Shown: piece by piece, positions 22,909 through 35,108 of the stretch
Layout: each line of letters starts with the position of its first letter
How positions within the stretch are numbered: position 1 is the stretch's first letter
Assembly (NCBI GenBank): GCA_022453515.1
Contig: JAJNNY010000038.1
Location: 287,632-351,631 of the forward strand
DNA: 64,000 nt
Direction: 5' to 3'
DNA from: Astrocystis sublimbata
Taxonomy: Eukaryota; Ascomycota; Sordariomycetes; Xylariales; Xylariaceae
Notes under the pieces: generated by a model
What the model was told of the DNA's origin: nothing
The model's database searches: none
The model's input: only the letters and a program-made list of their open reading frames with translations
Position numbers and translations under genes: made by a program

Positions 22909-25633
22909 ATGTCTACAATACAAGCAAATATGGGGGCCGATTACGAGCTTGGCGCACAGCGCAAGAGGCGGATGATAGCCACATATGGCAAGGCCACCAA
23001 GAGGAGAGTCCCCAAAACTGTCTTCACGCCCGTCACGGCATCTGCGTCGGCATCCGAAGATGAACCTGTCGCTGCGCCGAACAAAACCGCGGCGCACCCG
23101 CCTGTCTCGCCTAGATCGCACCCGCCGCCTGCGCGCCACAATGCCGTCAAACAAGACCGTGGCAAGCTGTCGAAACCTGCGCCTCCCCGAAATATGGCAG
23201 ATCGAAAACGCAAAGCCACACAGAATAGGAAGTCTCAAGACCAGCCGCAGCCGGAGCCGGTCGCAGACGGACCGGTAGCTAGGGCGCTTTCTTCTGTATC
23301 AAAAGCTGGCCGGTCACGCATCACACGACCCGTAAAGGAGCCAGCCGTGAGACCCAATGGTAAGGAAGTTGAACCGGCAAGTGTTCATCAATACGACCCT
23401 TATGATGTGATGGACATCGAGGCAACTGAACCCCGCCTCTCAAGTCCTCCACCAACGCCCACGCTGCATGGAGGTGCTAATCCACCTAAACCATCTTCTC
23501 ACATTCTCGGCCAGCAGAGGCCTGCGCAAGCGGCCCCAGGAAAGAGCGCACAGAAGCGCTCCGGACAACGACAGCATCAAATCCCCCTACATCTTGCGCA
23601 AGGCTTGGCTCCAGGGCCCAAACAGGCAGCCGCACCATCTGCCAACATAGTGCAAGAGCAAAGTCAAAGCATGTCTATCAAGAAGCCGGGATTTATCATA
23701 TCCGCGAAGAAGTCTCGGAAACGACTGATAGATGCTCTGGCGGAACAAGAGTCGGATGACGATGATACTGTCTTGGGCGAAGAATCGGTCGATTCGCAAG
23801 CTGCCTCAAGCCAAACCATGTTAAGCCAATCCAGTAACACGTCTATTTTGGAAGACCAGAGTTCGCCATCCACCCCAAAGGCCAAGACCAGGACGGCTCC
23901 GGCCACAGCGTCGCGCACTTTTGTTAGAAGCAACAGTGCACTCAAATTCACATACGGGGAAGGGAGAACTTTGCGCGAAGAGGAGGATAGTCTCCTAGAA
24001 TCAATAGCCCTTCCGGAACTACCGTCGTACTCTAAAAGGCGTTTGGAACTTGGAGGCCCGAGGAAGTCTGCATCGTCCGCAGGAGCGTTCGATATTGAGG
24101 ACGATGAAATTACGGGGAAGTCGCCCAGTTCTAAACTTCGTGGAATTCACGAGCTACGACAAGCTGGTGCGAACTCTCGAGTGGCAGATGCCATGCAAGA
24201 CCTCATCGACCAGATAGGTGCACCTGGCATGGGCGCTTTATCGTCTCGTCGCGCGGCTCTGCTACAAGTGGCAGAGAAAATGCAAGACAAAACATTCACG
24301 ACGCAGTGTCGTGACCACGGAATCGAGAGTGTGCTACTCATGGATATCGGAAAGGAAGCAGACACTATCTGTTGCTACCTCATCTTGTCCTCGCTCGTTA
24401 TATTTGCTGCTCGGGGCCCTTCAGCCCACATAGGTCAATTGCTTCGCACAGAGGAGGCTAGTCCGGTACTTGCTCAACTGCTTGGCCTAGTGGAAGACAT
24501 CAAAAAGGTAGCGAAAGATCGAAAAAGTAACCTCTCTAAGCGCAGCCAGAGCTCAATTGGTACTATCGAAAGCTTACTCCGAGACCTTCCTATCTGGGAT
24601 GGAGGAAAACCTTCCTTCATCTCGCCACGGTGTCTGGTTATCAAGTGGCTCCAGCTCCTCGTTGCCCAAGGCGTTCTATTCGGCGGAGACCTCGCGATCT
24701 TTACACCGGTCGTTACCAGTCGGATATTCGCAGTTCTCGTCGATGCGAGTGGGGATAACGAATACTGGGAGTATCCCAAAACGCCGAAATCCATCGAGCT
24801 GAGTGGTGCTCTCTCCGTGCTTAATGCACATGCTGTGAGTCTAGCAGCAACTCAAGGCGGCAACAGTGAGTGGGTCGAGGAATATCTTCCCAAGATAGCC
24901 GATACTTTTGCTACATCGCTTCGAGCGCCGGCGCGCGAGAGCAAAGTGGTGGAGGACTTGATGTTGAAACTCACCATCAATGTCACAAACAACAACCACG
25001 CTGCACCTAGGGTCTTCTCCTCGAAAGGAGTTTTGCCAGCTTTAGCTTCCTCCATTGCCAGCAAATTCCAACAGGCCCTGGCCCTCATCGCCCAGGACAC
25101 ATGGGCCGAAGGGATCACAGATAGCCTTGTCCTGCGACTTGGCATATTGATCAATTTCGTTGAGCATGACGCAGCAATTCGGCAAATGGTGGACGAATGC
25201 CAGCATGAGAGGCGGCAGCCGGTCAAAGAATTAATCCAGCTCTTTATCGAGAACTATCGCCGAACAGGCGAGGTGAGTCAAGTTCAAACTTGTGATTCCG
25301 AGAAGGGAACTAGGGACTAGGAACCAGCAGCTAACCAGCCATGCCTAGGCCGATTCTATGGAGAAGACTCATCTCAACGTAGCCTTTGGCTACCTTTCGG
25401 TGTTGCTTGGCTACCTGTCATTGCACGGCCCTGTGAGACACAAAGTTATCCATAGTCATTCAGCGAGGAGTATCGGTCCTCTGGTAGGATCCATTCGCGA
25501 ATTTGTCGCCCATTATGAGCAGGTGGAAAATGCGTTGAACGAAGGCGATGACGACGATGGCCATCGTGGCACATATGCTACGCGCCTGCAACAGTTGGTT
25601 CAAGAATTGGAGTTCAAGGCAACGCACGACTGA
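22909..25633 (+). CDS. WAPL-domain cohesin-release factor (Wpl1/Rad61-like)
   Basis: Nuclear protein that, with Pds5, opens the cohesin ring and controls chromatin loops. Two exons: 22909-25272 and 25349-25633, giving 882 aa; an in-frame ATG at 22930 is an alternative start. Roughly residues 1-400 are low-complexity, basic and Ser/Pro/Gln-rich, typical of the disordered N-terminal half. The WAPL domain starts near GIHELRQAGANSRVADAMQDLID and continues with LLQVAEKMQDKTFTTQCRDHG, IKWLQLLVAQG and LVLRLGILINFVEH. Exon 2 supplies the end (HLNVAFGYLSVLLGYLSLHG...LVQELEFKATHD), characteristic of the family C terminus. The helix LGYLSL and the GSIREFVAHY stretch match fungal homologues in general form. 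Orthology to yeast Rad61 is likely but sequence identity is expected to be low. Confidence 0.88.
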
Positions 25634-26990
25634 TGAAGCTCTTATCGAATGCCCTCACAAAGTTCACGGCGACCAAGCCAGCCGGCACGCGCTGTTCTTG
25701 CTACTCACATTGCCCGGCGTGTGCAATCCGGCGGCAGCAGCCTTGTTGGACGACGATGTTTCTGCATATTCATGGTAAATGAGTCGATCGTTTCCCATCG
25801 GCATGCAGCGCCGGGGGACTCTTTTTGGTTCCCAACCAAGCATATTGGCATGATGGGGGGGTTACACATGGTATTTATGGTAGGGGGTCTTGGTCAGGTT
25901 AAAGGATCATTCGTCGACATTTAAATACCCATAAGCAGCCATAGAGGGGCAATGCCCAGATACCCAACTACAACGAAGAGACGTTGATCAATCGGAGGAA
26001 TTGAATAGAATTTATGATTTTAAGACACGATTCGAGCGATGCACATGCCTGCGGCGTCCCAAGCAGTTCGTCTGCATCTAGCCCAGAAGGTTTTGGGGCA
26101 GTCTGGCGATTAGAGACTTGGCGGCGCGCTATCAACTTGCGGATGAGATAGGAGGTACGGAGGTACTACTTGATCTGTGGCTGCCCTGCTCAACTGTTGC
26201 CTTTGCTTGATTCTTGAATCACGAGCGCCGTCGGTTTCCAACCTGCGGCATGCGCCCCGCCTTTCGCGACTACCGCCAGTGTGACTTGAAGCGGGCTCTG
26301 AGCTTGGATTGCTTGGTTGATGACGGCAGGATAGCTGCATGTAAATAGACGGGTTGGGTCCCGTGCTGGACGCGTGTTGTAGACTGATTGCTTCGACCAG
26401 ATTCGCGTTTGCGTTCCTGGCACGCGGCTCAAAAGCTGCGACAGAGACCATGTAGGAACGTGGGCCTAGGTACTGCTGTGCCTGTTGTCGTCGGCTGGGG
26501 GCGTCTAGATAACAGCATCACGTCATCGTCCGCGGGTCTGGCCGAGAAACTGTAGGTCTAGGTTACCTAGGTAGGTACTTACCTAACCTCGCCTACCGAA
26601 TTGCCTGCCGCGTGCCCAGCTGCGTAATCGGTCAGTCCCGCCCGCCACTCGTCCTCCCGTCAAGCCGTATAATACATGATCGTAATCGAGGTAGCACACA
26701 CAGCACAGCACAACTCGAGCATCTATCTATGCGGGCACCTCGCTATCATCACAGCCCATATCACTTTAGCACTGCGTTATCAGTAACCCCCGTCCACCGT
26801 CTACCATCCTCCCGTCCCCCCGTCCCCCCCCCCCCCCCCCCAAATTCCCCCTTCCCGTTCTGGCATTCCGGCATCTCTGGTTGGCGAAACCTTGCAGGTA
26901 ACTCGCCATAGCCCGTAGCTCAACCTCGTCATCGTGCGCCACCTCCCCCAAACCCGCCATTCGAGTCGTTCTACCTACCTGCCATTCTCG
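25634..26990. other. Intergenic region WAPL-like / Rheb
   Basis: 1.36 kb. It holds TAGGTA motifs at about 26561-26600 and an 18-base poly(C) run at 26824-26841 about 150 bases before the Rheb start. The 80-113 codon minus-strand frames at 26110-26451 overlap each other and are not recognised. Confidence 0.5.
26824..26841. repeat. Poly(C) tract, 18 nt, in the Rheb leader region
   Basis: Uninterrupted C run within a C-rich stretch (26813-26850), 150 bases upstream of the Rheb ATG. Confidence 0.92.
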
Positions 26991-28030
26991 ATGCCGCCGC
27001 CATCGAAGCAGCGCAAGGTCGCCATCGTCGGCAGCCGCTCCGTCGGTATGTACGACGCCACGACTTCTCCTAATCTCTAATCTCTAATTCCCAATCTCTG
27101 ATCCACTGTCATCATACTGTCATCCACCGCTCCACTCCACCGCTTCTCTATCTATCTATCTATGTATCTATCTATATGTACACGCCGCAGTCGACGTCCG
27201 CATCCGAGCCCGCGATTGCTGATTGATGCGAACATGTCGCGCGACGCACAGGCAAATCCTCGCTCGCAGTCCAGTTCGTCGACGGCCACTTCGTCGAGAG
27301 CTACTACCCGACCATCGAGAACACCTTTAGCAAGGTGATTCGGTACAAGGGGCAGGACTACACGACCGAGATCGTCGACACCGCCGGTCAGGTACGCGAG
27401 CAGCACCCCGTTCCATGTCCATTCGCATCTTTCTGACGCGAACAACGTTGTCGCTGCGCATTAGGATGAATACAGCATCCTCGGCTCCAAGCACTTCATT
27501 GGCATCCATGGCTATGTGCTAGTCTACTCAGTCTCGTCCCTCCCCTCCTTCGAGATGGTGCAGGTCATACGCGAGAAGATCCTGAACCAACTTGTACGTT
27601 GACCCTGCTCTCTTCTCTTCTCTTCTCTGGCCTTTGTCCCGCTGCCTTTCATCTCCATCCTCTTCGGCCACCATCGCGGTCCGATTACGGTCCGCCCAAA
27701 TAGAATCGCCCACCAGACATTGGAAGCGAAGTGACCCCACAGTCAAGACAGTTGGCTAACGTGACGGGCAACCCGCCCACTTCGTCACAGGGCACAGAAT
27801 GGGTCCCGGTCGTCATCGTCGGCAACAAGAGCGATCTACGACCAGAGCAGCGCCAGGTCAGCCAGGAGGACGGGCGCAAGCTGTCGGAGAAGTTCAACTG
27901 TGCATGGACCGAGGCCAGCGCCCGCTATAACGAGAACGTCGGCAAGGCCTTCGAGCTCTTGATCGCGCAGATCGAGAAGTCGCAGAACCCCAGCGAGAGC
28001 ACGAGCGGTGGCAAGTGCGAACTGATGTGA
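26991..28030 (+). CDS. rhb1: Rheb-family small GTPase
   Basis: Ras-like GTPase that activates TORC1 in response to nutrients, on endomembranes via a prenyl anchor. Four exons: 26991-27045, 27252-27391, 27465-27593, 27791-28030, giving 187 aa. G1 is GSRSVGKSS (residues 14-22), with Arg16 at the position that marks Rheb among Ras proteins; switch I is YYPTIENTF; G3 is DTAGQDEYS; G4 is GNKSDL; G5 is EASARYNENV. The C terminus KCELM supplies a CaaX box ending in Met, expected to be farnesylated. Intron 1 is long for this genome (206 nt) and contains a (TCTA)n run at about 27147-27175. Splice phases are exact and the family assignment is very strong. Confidence 0.95.
27147..27175. repeat. (TCTA)n microsatellite in a Rheb intron
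   Basis: Interrupted TCTA tetranucleotide run inside intron 1 of the Rheb gene. Confidence 0.85.
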
Positions 28031-29687
28031 AACGCCCGGCCCGTTCGTGTCCATACCTCAACCGGAAGTGGGAGTGAGGTAGAATCGGTAGAATCGGAAG
28101 AAGGAGAGGAGAGAGAAGACCCCACGTTTTCTTGGAATGGTAGGTGGCGGCGCGTGGAACAACGGCAGATGAACATGTGTTATTGGAGTATACACATGGC
28201 GTACAATGAACTCGCGATATCCGAGGAATGCCTCGAGGATTAGACCCGGACCTACCATGGCCACATTTATGGATGAGGACTGTCATGACTTGGAAGTATG
28301 GCGTGTTGCTCATACCTTTGCAGCGTCTGTTTGCCGTCACTTTTGTTGGTTATTGTTGGACCCTAGGTCTCTGGCTGATCATCTGGACTGACCATTTGAA
28401 TCAGCGAATGCCAGGCGAGCCGAACAACCAGCGCTTGGCGAGGTAATATTACACTAATAGAAACAATTGTTATGCTTCAGCATGACCTAAATATGTTATA
28501 GTCATACATCACACACTCTCTTTCGCTTCGTCTGTTTCTATAACTATTACCCAAACCAAAAGGTGCTTGTACAAAAGGAGAACAGACAATGGGGGCTGCT
28601 TGCGAATGTTGAATATCAACCAGTGCTATGAGGGTTCTTGGAAGTAGTTTAGCTTTCTACCATTCACCGCATCAGTAGAAAGGAAGCTGAAGACGAAGAT
28701 GGTCTCCAACACAATGTGATGATTGTCTGAATATTTACCAGTCACCAACTACTGCCTAGTATTTACGGCTATGCCTCACGGAAAGGCACAGCACTTCATC
28801 TACAGTACAACCAAATCCTCATTCGGAGGTTTGACCAGCGGCTGGTTGCCTGTGCAGATCCGTTGTTAGTTGCTTGCTGCCGGAAGCGTCCAAGTGCTCC
28901 TCCGATTGGCGTTACCTAATGACCTGTCTTGCAGTAGCACCAGATGCTCACCCCTTGCCTGAATGTTCTTGGCAGCACTATACGCTGTACACTGTACACT
29001 GTTAGGTACACTGTACTAGGTAGTACGGATAAAACGTGATAGGTACTCCAGGCTACTAACAACCACATGACGGGCAGTGCCATGCGACAGTAAAAATGAA
29101 AGGTAAGTACGAGTACTTGAAGTACCTAGGAACACGTATGACAACCTTGAATGCAAACGCTGCAGAAACACCTAGCTCAGCCATTGTTCGAACACAACAA
29201 CCAGTAACACCTCGCACGCCCAGAGAGTTCCCAAGTTGCGTTGTCGCTTTGACATATTCCCTGCCTAGCACTCTTCCCTGTCTATCTGTCTATCTGTCTA
29301 TACTTATACTGTATGTTTCCCTAACGGCGAAAGGAGCTTGCCATTGGAGATCCACCCCCACGGATACTCACGGACCCTGCATCTCACTCATTTTGGGGTG
29401 CTGTGCCATCTACTAGTACGAGGTATGTCGAAATATGTCGACACAACAACACAATACAATCATGACCTGTCCCCTATGTGGGTATCGGACAGACCGCGAA
29501 TATCACATCTTGCTGGTAAGTCGGTGAACCTCGAAGAAAAGAATTGGAGAATTCCAACCATTCCTCATCCGGTGACTTTTCCCACCTAAACTCGCTCCCG
29601 ATTCAAATATGGGCTGTAATTCATCATCTCGCTATTTCTCACAGGCTAGAAAAACAGTCGCTTATGATTCTGTCCGCTGTCTAGCAT
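28031..29687. other. Intergenic region Rheb / ZUP1-like
   Basis: 1.66 kb without a recognisable gene. Small tandem repeats occur: GTACACT units at about 28985-29016 and TATC/TGTC units at about 29279-29301. Nothing else stands out. Confidence 0.5.
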
Positions 29688-31780
29688 ATGGAAGAGTACC
29701 ACCCTGAGGGACGGGCCCCTGTTGCTGCCGGCTCGCATGCAAATGCGCATACGCACCGGGGCAGGGACACCCCAACCGGAGAAGACGAGGAAGATGTCGG
29801 CCTGAGTGCCGACGAGGCCGAGATCGTTGACTGTCCGATCGAGGGGTGCTTCGAGCAGATCAGTTTGGTCGAATTAGACGACCATATCTATCTGCACGAG
29901 GTAGAAAAGAACGAAGAATCAACTGCCGATGCCGTCGGCGATGTTGAAGATCCTGCGCCAACCGCTTTCGTCGCCAAAGGCGAGAGGGACTATCGGTCCC
30001 CGTACTCCCGCCACAATGAAGGTGCGGCTCGCTCAAGCCGCGAGTCGGCGCGCGAGCGGTCTCGGCATCGGTCGACGAACGAGGCGAGCACAGTCAGTGC
30101 GTGGAAGAAGATATTTAGCAGACGCCTGGATAGGAAGGGGGCAGACTCGGAGGGTAGGGTGGCAGATGGAAAGAAGCTGCGGGAGCGCCTTGGTGTGAGA
30201 CATTTTTGTTTCTCTCTTTTTTTCGCATGAGTGTGCGTTGTCGGATTCTAAAATGGGGTATGAACGTGAGAGCACTAACAAGATGTATAACACCAGGTAG
30301 GTGAACTGGGGAAATACGCTTACGAGAAGCAAATGCCGGACTCTCTCGTCGCAATGCTCAGAAAGCAGAAATATGAAATCGCCGAAGGTTTGTTTGCGTC
30401 TATACTCTGTTTGATACGAGACATCTGGTTAATCGCTATAGTTGCCTGATATTGTCATTATCTCAAGTTACTAATGAGATCATCATAGGAATCATACCGA
30501 TACTGGCAACCCTCCTGGAGGAAAACCCGCCGACAGAGACCGCGTGGCTATGCGACCCGGCTGTTCAACATATAACCAAATTGCGCGGAGAAGGTAGGTA
30601 CTTAACCCATTGAGTTGCTAACTTATCAGCAATTTCGTTAACAAGGGCGCTAGGTGGATTTTGTGGTTATCGCAACATCCAAATGCTCTCATCGTACATT
30701 GTGGGTGCGCGCGCAGAGGGCACGGAAAAGCTCAGAAACAAGATCCCGAGCATATTCCGCATCCAGGACTATATCGAAAGTGCGTGGGACGAGGGCATCA
30801 ACGCCAACGGACGGGTAGAAACAGGGGGCATAAGGGGGACTAGAAAGTACATCGGGACGCCAGAGGTATTGAAATGTCTTCGCCACAGCATGCACCTCGT
30901 GTGTCGCGCAGCTTACTCACTATTATACCTACTGCTAACATGAGACATCAATATCGATAGGCGCAAGCTATGTTCGTCCACCTCGGAATCCCGTACGTTT
31001 GAACCCCCCTTCCCCAACAAACAGCAGCCATTCATGCCAAGCTGCTCAATTTTCCCGAGTTGCTAGTAATCAACTGACTGACTACTTCCCCAACATCACA
31101 GATGCGAAGTCGAAGGCTTCAAGTCTCTCAAGGACGGCGAGGCCGAGGAGCTTCTCTTCGCGCACGTGCTACGGTACTTCGAGATGGGGGTCGTCGCTGA
31201 CTCGCACGACAACGTCAAGGTGCATTGTACGGACCTGCCGCCCATCTACTTCCAGTACCGTGGCCACAGCCTGACTATCGTGGGTCTCGAGCGGCGCGTC
31301 TCCGGCTCTCTGAAACTTCTCGTCTTCGACCCCTTTTTCCACGACCCAGACGGAGTTCTTCGTCTCGTGGGGAAGGACAGGAGTAAGAGCCGTTATGGGC
31401 TGCATCGGAGTCCCGATAGTACGTTGAGGCTGTATCAGCGGGGGGAGAAGTTCTTGGGGAAGTATCGCCATTTTGAAATCTTGAGGTACGTCTTTTCCCC
31501 CTTCCCCTGTCTTGGCATGAGGTCTCCCGTAGCATGTACTTGTGTATCCCTCTGCTTTTACCATCCCTATCTTTGTGTATGTTGTCCATTTGCAGCCTGT
31601 GTGCCTCGATACTCGGTATACATTCTTTCCTGGCAGTTGTCACTTTCAAGAATCTGCGCAGTCCACGTAGCCTTAATAGCAGAAGCGAGCAAGCAGATAA
31701 AACCCGGTCATGTCCTCGAAATTCTGCGCGATCGCTAACAGTTAACTTCGCTCGGCAGGTTGAGAGCTATGGGCACCTAG
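29688..31780 (+). CDS. ZUP1/Mug105-type peptidase C78 (K63-linkage deubiquitinase) with zinc finger
   Basis: Cysteine protease of the UFSP/ZUFSP (C78) family, whose ZUP1 branch cleaves K63-linked ubiquitin chains in genome maintenance. Seven-exon model: 29688-30192, 30301-30387, 30489-30593, 30654-30865, 30961-30992, 31102-31485, 31759-31780, giving 448 aa. Near the N terminus is a ubiquitin-binding-type C2H2 finger, CPIEGCFEQISLVELDDHIY followed by LH. The catalytic triad is visible: Cys236 in GGFCGYRNIQML, His369 in GHSLTIVG and Asp390 in FDPFFHDP. The end of exon 6 (HFEIL) joined to a tiny last exon gives ILRLRAMGT, matching the family's short tail. That last intron is 273 nt, unusually long here, and other acceptors exist inside it, so the final seven residues are the weakest part. 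Confidence 0.9.
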
Positions 31781-32615
31781 ATGCCACATACTAGAATGTG
31801 GTATCCCACCAACTCACTCGGGCGCTATTTAGCGGGCCAGTGCTTCGTTAGCGAGATGATCTTTTAGCATTTGTGAAGCGATTTTGGCATTCCTCATGGG
31901 CATTCATCAGATTAATTTTATCATGATACGGAAAGACTTACTTGGCATTTATGGTTATCTACCTATTTAGAGAAATTGGAGCTTTCGAGATCTGTATACT
32001 TAGAGCAATTGTGAAGGTCCCCCCAAAGGTGCGTGTGGCTGACAATGAAAGAGGCAGAGCCAACGCAGAGCCCGCCAACTCGATTACACATTTCTACTAT
32101 TTCTCTCCATGGTGAAACAGTTCACTCTCAAGTTGGTCAAGTATTGGTGCTAAGACGCCTCGATTTCATTTCAAATCACACTGATATCGATGCACAACGA
32201 AGCGGAGTATGTGGCTCAACAGCAACCGGCATCATAATGCGATCACAAGTTGCATACCTACCTAACCTTCTATCAATTGCTATGTCTTGGTCATGATGAG
32301 CAACAAGATTATATTTCATTCCGATTCTGATTAGGTTTATTTATTCATTTTATTTACTTGTTCTATTTATCTATCGCGTCTGGGCCCCTGTTCTCAGAAA
32401 CTCGAATCCTCTATGCTTGCCACCCCCCTTCACTTTATCTATCATTCCACTGCATCAATCTCATACTCCCACCAACAGCGTAGACATACCTACATTGAGA
32501 TGGCTGTGTTGCATAGGTACCTTTGCATGAGAAAGTCTGCTCCCATACGTGTAGCGTACCCTCCACCGACCCAATGACCTTTTCGATCAATACCTATGGC
32601 AGGGTCTCGCTGGTT
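31781..32615. other. Convergent intergenic region ZUP1-like / ITPase
   Basis: 835 bases of 3' flanking sequence for two convergent genes. AT-rich around 32320-32380. I see nothing recognisable. Confidence 0.55.
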
Positions 32616-33608
32616 TTAATTCAAGCCTCCGCTTTCCATCCACTGGCGCAGCTTCTCCAGAGCCTTTCCACGGTGGGAGATTCCATTCTTCTTACCCTTA
32701 TCCATTTCGGCGTATCTGTGCGTGTCGAGATTGCTTCATTAGTTCATATGTCCGGTTACTTTCCCTCTGGCTTCTCGATTCTCGCCTATCTCCGAGCGAG
32801 AGGTCGTGATTGATAGGAGATGAAGCACTATGAGGAAGAAAGGGGGGGAAAGACCTACGTCTCTCCCTCGTATTCAAAAATCGCATCCCATCCTGCATGT
32901 TGTGGTTAGTGCGTTCGTGATAACATGTAGAATCGAACGAAAACATGGGTTCATAGCAGTGCTGGCTGCTTACCATACTTACCAAAGTGAGTCGGTCCTC
33001 TAGCAGGCACGATCCTGCCCTATACCCATGCATCGCTTGGTCAGTCCAATCGTCCTCTCTTCGATGCATGATAACACCGAGTGGAAAAGGGGAAGGGGGA
33101 AACCCACATCCGTCCGCCCCTGAAATAGTAGAACCTCTTGTCCGGGGCCCTTGCAGAAGCCAAAGGTGGCAACCGCCTGCGCCGACTTATCGTCATAGGC
33201 GGCGAGAAGGTTATTCAGGCCCTCGTGGCCGATGTCCTTCATGAACCATTTGCTGTTGTTCTTGCACTTTAGTATGACAGAATCAAATAAAATGACGAGA
33301 TAGAGAGAGAGAGAGGGAGAGAGGGAAATGATAACAACCCACATGTACGGCCCCGGCAGCCCGTTCAACGCATTAAAGCAGAGGCACGTGTCCTCAACGA
33401 GCACAGGTCCGCCGACCTGCTCGGCGGCGACCCGGCACTTCTCGCGCGTCACGTCCTCAAGCGACCCCTGGATCTCGGGCAAGTCGAGCGCCTGGTTGCG
33501 CACGGCGGTGCCGGTGGGCTCGAGGATGGCGCGCACCTCGGATAGCTTGTTCACGTTGCCTGTGATAAAGTTGACTTCGCGAGGCGGTGTTGTTGCTGTT
33601 GCTGCCAT
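32616..33608 (-). CDS. HAM1: Inosine/xanthosine triphosphate pyrophosphatase (HAM1/ITPA)
   Basis: House-cleaning enzyme hydrolysing ITP, dITP and XTP to monophosphates so that deaminated purines do not enter nucleic acids. Five-exon model: 33608-33343, 33252-33108, 33019-32983, 32892-32859, 32715-32616, giving 193 aa, the usual size. Motifs: [15 protein letters not shown] at residues 15-29, [20 protein letters not shown], then [20 protein letters not shown] over junction 1, [40 protein letters not shown] over junctions 2-4, and [20 protein letters not shown] with EKLRQWM at the end. Each of the four introns restores a universally conserved block, so the model is secure. Confidence 0.95.
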
Positions 33609-34345
33609 GGTGTCTGTGTCTGTGTCTGTATTTGTGTTCGTGCGCTGTCTTCGTTGATTGTGGAGATCTCCTGGGCTTCTTCAAGACCTCAGGCTGTATA
33701 AAGTAGGTAGACACTTATAATGAATTTACTTGATGAGGGGCTACCTACCTAGGTAGGTAGGTAGGCTAGGTAGGTGGCTTCGGGGGTGGCTTTTGTGGTT
33801 GTCTTTGAGTGAGCAGCATGCAAAAGTCGTTATCTTATTTATACCTATACTTTAACACAATATAACCATCCCCGTCGGAGATTCTATCACTCGATGTATC
33901 GTCCAATGGCGCACTCTACGCAGTAGGTGCTCAATATTGTAATGAAATTTGTCAGCTTCGATTGAGGTGCTTAGGCCAGTGACACATCCGGCGTCTGCCC
34001 AGCCAAGTTCTCCGGGCGGCCTGTCCTCCAATAAATGTGCTGCGAACTCGGCCTGCCCGCTATTTGTTGCCGTCCCCTGGTGGGGCCTAAAAGCACTCTA
34101 GTCGGGGTCTAGGTAGGCTCGGTAGGTATACGACCGGCCTCAAATTTCTGATAGACACCAGCTGGTAATTCAACGTTGCCCAGATGTTACCCAGATGTTA
34201 CGGCAGGTGATCCTTTATCGAGCCAGACTGTGTATTTCATGCTCACCATGCGCTATAGCCAACGGCTTTCTCGGAGTCGGAATGAAATAACGGGCACGAT
34301 GGACGTCAAAGAATTATTGCGTTTGTAGTAAAATAAATGAAGTTC
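33609..34345. other. Intergenic region upstream of HAM1
   Basis: 737 bases upstream of HAM1 and downstream of FAP7 (both minus strand). It contains a dense TAGGTA cluster at 33741-33776 including a perfect 20-bp palindrome. No gene is seen. Confidence 0.55.
33741..33776. repeat. TAGGTAGG cluster with perfect 20-bp palindrome
   Basis: CTACCTACCT is followed directly by its reverse complement AGGTAGGTAG, then further AGGTAGG units. It lies about 130 bases upstream of the HAM1 start on the minus strand, so within its likely promoter. Confidence 0.85.
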
Positions 34346-35108
34346 TTAGTCGTCCGCATCACCGCCATCGCCGCCGTGGGGCGGATTGTCCTTCTTCCAT
34401 TGTGTGAGCCAGGCCTCTATGCGATCAATATTACTGTCCATCTCCTCGGTTGTATTGCTCGTGAGCTCGACGACGATATTCTTATCGTACGAGTCCTTCG
34501 CTTCCTGCAATAACACTTCCATGATCTCCGAGTCGATGTTTTCCTGGAGCTTCTTCTCGGGATATTTCCTGCAGTATGGCATATTGTTAGCCCGTGTAGT
34601 TTTTGTAGGTTGACCGTATCCTGTGTCACCACAACCACCCCATTGGCGGAATGGGGTCGGAAACGGAAAGATGTAAATTGACAGACGAAGAATAAAACAA
34701 TTAGAAACCCACCGAGACTTCAGCCGGTCATATAGAGTATTGGTGGCTACCCTCAGCACGACCACCAGATCAACCCATCGCTCTGGAAATAGGTCGCATG
34801 CATGCCAGTCGATGATGCAGCCGCCGTTCGCAACCTCGTCTTCGAGAGCATCGAGTAACTAAATTCCATTCTATCAGTGAGACTAATTCTCGACTTCGAC
34901 GTCATCGGGGAATTGGACACCCCACCTTATCCTCATCCACGATCCAGCTCTGGTACTCCTCGTCCCAGCCCTCATGGCAGCCCTTATCTTTGACAATCTG
35001 GTTGACGGACACATGGCGGAGACCGGTGCGCTCGGCCAACATCTCACAGTGTGTCGTCTTGCCCACTCCCGGCGTGCCCGTCACAACGAGGTTGGGGTCC
35101 GCGCGCAT
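34346..35108 (-). CDS. FAP7: Adenylate kinase isoenzyme 6 / Fap7 (ribosome assembly ATPase)
   Basis: Small P-loop NTPase (AK6/hCINAP family) that acts with Rps14 in cytoplasmic 20S pre-rRNA cleavage. Three-exon model: 35108-34926, 34858-34713, 34568-34346, giving 183 aa, the family's normal length. The start at 35108 (MRADPNLVVTGTPGVGKTT) is preferred over the in-frame ATG at 35210 because homologues begin just before the P-loop. Residues 11-19 form the Walker A motif; WDEEYQSWIVDEDKLLDALE spans junction 1; CIIDWHACDLFPERWVDLVV and LRVATNTLYDRLKSRKY lead over junction 2 to EKKLQENIDSEIMEVLLQEA. The tail is Gly/Asp-rich. Strong assignment. Confidence 0.94.
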
